NCBI GenBank assembly: GCA_964345635.1
Contig: CAYFRM010000097.1
Span: 1-15,091 of the forward strand
DNA: 15,091 nt
Direction of reading: 5' to 3'
Source of the DNA: WVXT01 sp964345635
Lineage (GTDB): Bacteria > UBA6262 > WVXT01
Of this stretch, positions 12,488 through 15,091 are shown in pieces; within the stretch, counting starts at the first letter, position 1; every line of letters begins with the position of its first letter. The position numbers and the translations under genes are program-made. The notes below the pieces were generated by a model, which searched no databases, was not told where the DNA came from, and saw only the letters and a list, made by a program, of their open reading frames with translations.

Positions 12488-12512
12488 CCCCGGAAAGCGG
12501 GGTATCTTTTTT
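12488..12512 (+). terminator. Terminator-like hairpin between rpmE and the DUF1385 gene
   Basis: CCCCG-GAAAG-CGGGG (12488-12502) is a perfect 5-bp G-C stem, followed by TATCTTTTTT. It would terminate the rpmE transcript, or attenuate it if the upstream hairpin has an alternative fold. No clear promoter lies between it and the next gene, so some readthrough is expected. Confidence 0.6.
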
Positions 12513-12544
12513 GGTGGGGTTCTGAGAGAAAGTGGGGAGTGTAT

Positions 12545-13462
12545 ATGAATATCGGTGGCCAGGCAGTAATTGAAGGGGTAATGATAAGTTCCCCGCGCTA
12601 CTTTGCCGTTGCCTTGCGCTCCCAGGACGGAAAGATTATAGTAAAGAAAGAAGCAAAAAGCAAATGGGCTAATAGGCCATTTTTCTCGAAAATCCCTCTC
12701 TTGAGAGGAGTATTTGTCCTCTTAGACACATTGGTTATTGGCATAAAAAGTCTGACATTTTCTGCGGGTGTTTTCTCCCGGGAAAAGATAGATGAGGATG
12801 GTAACCGGCAGGGGGAAGAGTTCAAGTTTAATCCCTGGATGTTAGCGGGCACGGTAATTTTCTCCTTGGTTGCGGGGCTCTTTATTTTCTTCGTCTTGCC
12901 GCTGGGGATTACGGAATACCTGCGACGCAGCGTATTGATGTTTGAAAGTCATTTTCTTTTCAACCTGGTTGACGGGGCAATCAGAATCTCCATTTTTCTT
13001 TTATATATTCTGGGGATATCTTTGCTTAAGGATATACAGAGAATATTCCAGTATCATGGCGCAGAACACAAAGTAGCTTATGCTTACGAGGCGGGCAGTG
13101 AATTGAAATTAGAAAATGCGAAAAAATATAATATCCTGCATCCTCGCTGTGGCACCAGTTTCTTATTAGTAGTAATGGTGCTGGCAATTCTTGTATTTTC
13201 ACTTTTCCCAGCGGCGACGATTCTGGCGAAGTTGCTGATGAGATTGGCACTGTTACCTCTGATTGCGGGTATAGCTTATGAAACAATAAAATTGCTTGCC
13301 AGATTCAGAACTCGTACACTGGTCAAATTTCTGATCGCTCCCAATTTGTGGCTACAAAGGCTGACTACAAGGGAACCCTCGGAGAGACAGCTTGAGGTGG
13401 CTCTGGCAGCCCTGAAGGGAGTTCTGGAAGCTGAAAGAGGGGAATCCGATGCTATACATTAA
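12545..13462 (+). CDS. DUF1385 integral membrane protein (YqhQ family)
   Basis: The 305-aa product opens with the family signature MNIGGQAVIEGVM. It carries the hallmark HGAEHK at residues 171-176 and HPRCGTSF at 199-206. About four hydrophobic segments follow the soluble N-terminal part: about 98-122, 138-162, 205-225 and 226-250. Function is unknown; conserved His, Glu and Cys residues near the membrane hint at metal binding. The gene commonly sits beside rpmE and prfA in bacteria, as here. The ATG at 12545 has GGGGAG 5 nt upstream and matches the family start; an in-frame GTG at 12539 would add two residues. Its end overlaps the chromate-transporter gene by 14 nt. Confidence 0.9.
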   Translation: MNIGGQAVIEGVMISSPRYFAVALRSQDGKIIVKKEAKSKWANRPFFSKIPLLRGVFVLLDTLVIGIKSLTFSAGVFSREKIDEDGNRQGEEFKFNPWMLAGTVIFSLVAGLFIFFVLPLGITEYLRRSVLMFESHFLFNLVDGAIRISIFLLYILGISLLKDIQRIFQYHGAEHKVAYAYEAGSELKLENAKKYNILHPRCGTSFLLVVMVLAILVFSLFPAATILAKLLMRLALLPLIAGIAYETIKLLARFRTRTLVKFLIAPNLWLQRLTTREPSERQLEVALAALKGVLEAERGESDAIH

Positions 13463-13970
13463 ACTTTTCTTTACTTTTCTAAAGATCGGACTGTTTATGT
13501 TTGGCGGCGGTTATGCCGCGATTCCCCTGGTGCAAAAAGAAGTTATCGAGATGCGAAACTGGCTGACGCCAGAGGAGTTCATTGATATCTTGGCCGTCGC
13601 TGAAATGACGCCCGGGCCAATCGCCGTAAACTCGGCTACGTTTATCGGGTATAAACTTGCTGGATTTTGGGGAGGATTATTTGCTACCATGGGTGTAGTC
13701 TTACCCGCATTCTTGATTATACTGCTTTTGGCTACATTCTTTTATACTTATAGAAGCCATCCCCTGGTGGAGGGAGCCTTCAGAGGAATCAGGCCGGCAG
13801 TAATTGGTCTTATTGCTGCAACTCTGTTCGGTTTGGCCAAAGGGGGAATGATTGTTGACTGGAAAGCCGGCATCACTGCCACCTTGGTATTTCTTGCCGT
13901 GCTTTATTTAAGGATACATCCCATATGGTTGATCATTCTTTGTGGAATGCTGGGAGTGTTGATATACTGA
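13449..13970 (+). CDS. Chromate transporter family protein, single domain
   Basis: The 173-aa product is one CHR domain with about five hydrophobic segments. The signature FGGGYAAIPL is at residues 18-27, followed by WLTPEEF (38-44) and AEMTPGPIAVNSATFIGY (51-68). Family members export chromate or related oxyanions. Long members (about 400 aa) hold two such domains, and short ones are normally encoded as adjacent pairs that pair up. Only one copy is visible here, and prfA follows directly. It overlaps the DUF1385 gene by 14 nt, so it is translated from the same message. The real substrate in this organism is unknown. Confidence 0.88.
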   Translation: MLYIKLFFTFLKIGLFMFGGGYAAIPLVQKEVIEMRNWLTPEEFIDILAVAEMTPGPIAVNSATFIGYKLAGFWGGLFATMGVVLPAFLIILLLATFFYTYRSHPLVEGAFRGIRPAVIGLIAATLFGLAKGGMIVDWKAGITATLVFLAVLYLRIHPIWLIILCGMLGVLIY

Positions 13971-13985
13971 GAACGGAGGGTTAAG

Positions 13986-15056
13986 GTGATAAAGAAACTG
14001 CAAATCATTGAGACGCGCTTTGCGGAGTTGGAGAGATTGCTCAGTAACCCTGAAATAATTTCTAATAAAGAAATTTTTCAAAAATACGCGAAGGAACTCG
14101 CAGAGAAACAAGCAATTGTCAACAAATTTAGAGAATTTAAAAATATTGAAGAAAAAATCTCTTCCACCCAGGAAGTTCTGATGAGCGAAGATGAAGAACT
14201 TGTGAAACTGGCAAAGAAGGAACTGACAGACCTTGCGATAAAAAGGAAGGAAGTGGAAAAGGAACTGAAATTATTACTTGTCGCTCCCGGCGTGGATAGA
14301 GAAAAGAATATCATCATGGAGATCCGGGCGGGAACAGGGGGGCAGGAGGCAGCTCTATTTGCCGGTGACCTGCTTCGAATGTACAGTCGGTACGCTCAAA
14401 AAAGAGGTTTTAAGGTAGAAATTTTGGACTCTCACCCAACGGAACTGGGCGGCTTTAAAGAGGTGGTTTTTGGCATAGAGGGAAAAGGCGCTTACGGCGA
14501 TTTTCAATATGAGGGTGGGGTACACAGGGTGCAACGGGTGCCAATAACAGAGGCCAGCGGTAGAATTCATACCTCGACAGTGACCGTAGCCGTCATGCCG
14601 GAAGCGAAAGAAGTGGAAGTCAAGATAGACCCCGAGGACTTGAGAATAGATACATTCTGTTCTTCCGGAAAAGGAGGTCAGAGTGTAAATACTACTTACT
14701 CCGCAGTGAGGGTTACTCATCTTCCCACAGGGCTGGTAGCTCAATGCCAGGACGAGAGGTCTCAGTTAAAGAATAAAGCCAAGGCAATGAAGGTCTTGCG
14801 GGCGAGACTCCTGGCAAGAATCAGAGAGGAGGAGGACCGCGCTATGTCGGCCAGGAGAAAGCAGCAGGTTGGTACCGGAGACCGCAGTGAAAAGATAAGG
14901 ACATACAATTTCCCCCAGGACCGACTAACTGACCATAGAATAGGCTTAACGCAACATAATCTCAACGATATTATGGCCGGAAACCTTAGTAAGGTCATTG
15001 AAAAATTGAGAGAAGCTTTTCAGGAGCGGGAATTTAAGGCAAAAACTCGAGGCTAA
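13986..15056 (+). CDS. prfA: Peptide chain release factor 1
   Basis: The 356-aa product is the class I release factor that recognises UAA and UAG stop codons and triggers peptide release. The catalytic GGQ is at residues 230-232 within SGKGGQSVNTT. The codon-recognition P-x-T tripeptide is PIT at 186-188, inside RVQRVPITEASGRIHTS; PAT or PVT is usual for RF1, while RF2 has SPF, so this is RF1. The N-terminal coiled region and length are normal. The start is GTG with GGAGG 6 nt upstream. The next gene probably encodes its glutamine methyltransferase PrmC. Confidence 0.97.
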   Translation: MIKKLQIIETRFAELERLLSNPEIISNKEIFQKYAKELAEKQAIVNKFREFKNIEEKISSTQEVLMSEDEELVKLAKKELTDLAIKRKEVEKELKLLLVAPGVDREKNIIMEIRAGTGGQEAALFAGDLLRMYSRYAQKRGFKVEILDSHPTELGGFKEVVFGIEGKGAYGDFQYEGGVHRVQRVPITEASGRIHTSTVTVAVMPEAKEVEVKIDPEDLRIDTFCSSGKGGQSVNTTYSAVRVTHLPTGLVAQCQDERSQLKNKAKAMKVLRARLLARIREEEDRAMSARRKQQVGTGDRSEKIRTYNFPQDRLTDHRIGLTQHNLNDIMAGNLSKVIEKLREAFQEREFKAKTRG

Positions 15057-15057
15057 A

Positions 15058-15091
15058 TTGATTAAGCAATTTACAGTTTCCGAAATTCTGG
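15058..15091 (+). CDS. Start of the next gene, possibly prmC (partial, cut by the window end)
   Basis: TTG at 15058, one base after the prfA stop, opens a frame reading MIKQFTVSEIL to the window edge. GAGG at 15049-15052 is spaced 5 nt from it. prmC, which methylates the GGQ glutamine of release factors, follows prfA in very many bacteria. Eleven codons are too few to recognise the protein, so the name is context only. Confidence 0.4.
   Translation, partial: MIKQFTVSEIL

Overview
The window is bacterial chromosome with every gene on the + strand. Genes are tightly packed, with many ATGA overlaps, purine-rich Shine-Dalgarno sites and several sigma-70-type promoters. GC is intermediate by eye. 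No insertion sequence, phage gene, CRISPR array or plasmid function is visible. The ferredoxin-linked 2-oxoacid oxidoreductase suggests an anaerobe or facultative anaerobe, and the HD-GYP gene shows that it uses cyclic-di-GMP. The tiny AURKAIP1/COX24-type protein, the L31 with a lysine tail and the palindromic intergenic repeats suggest an uncultured lineage, with Omnitrophota or a neighbour as one tentative guess. The sequence alone does not fix the phylum.

Layout. 1-3178: a CCA-encoding tRNA-Ala(GGC), then rsmD, nadK and recN in close series. 3181-5978: a four-subunit 2-oxoacid:ferredoxin oxidoreductase (ferredoxin, alpha, beta, gamma). The ferredoxin gene sits 2 nt behind recN and is separated from alpha by 247 nt packed with perfect inverted repeats, including a 69-bp element that folds into a cloverleaf. 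5975-6427: a GNAT acetyltransferase resembling short N-acetylglutamate synthases, overlapping gamma by ATGA. 6486-8882: a large exported TPR / DUF3857 / transglutaminase-like protein.

8940-9967 is the most interesting part. A consensus promoter leads into a cyclic-di-GMP-I (GEMM) riboswitch whose 3' strands form the 5' arm of an intrinsic terminator. Behind it lies a protein joining a MerR/excisionase-type DNA-binding domain to an HD-GYP cyclic-di-GMP phosphodiesterase domain. The architecture predicts an ON switch, so the second messenger would turn on its own degrading enzyme, which may also bind DNA.

10028-10686: a short alkyltransferase gene and a cold-shock protein gene, ended by a strong terminator. 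10702-12427: tyrS, a 30-aa AURKAIP1/COX24-type ribosomal protein missed by ordinary length cut-offs, a possible 38-aa ORF overlapping a promoter-like sequence, and rpmE (L31). 12428-15091: a structured leader, a yqhQ-like DUF1385 membrane protein, a single-domain chromate-transporter-family protein, prfA (RF1) and the first codons of the next gene, probably prmC. The last third therefore has a strong translation theme (TyrRS, two ribosomal proteins, RF1). The first third combines ribosome modification, NADP supply and DNA repair.
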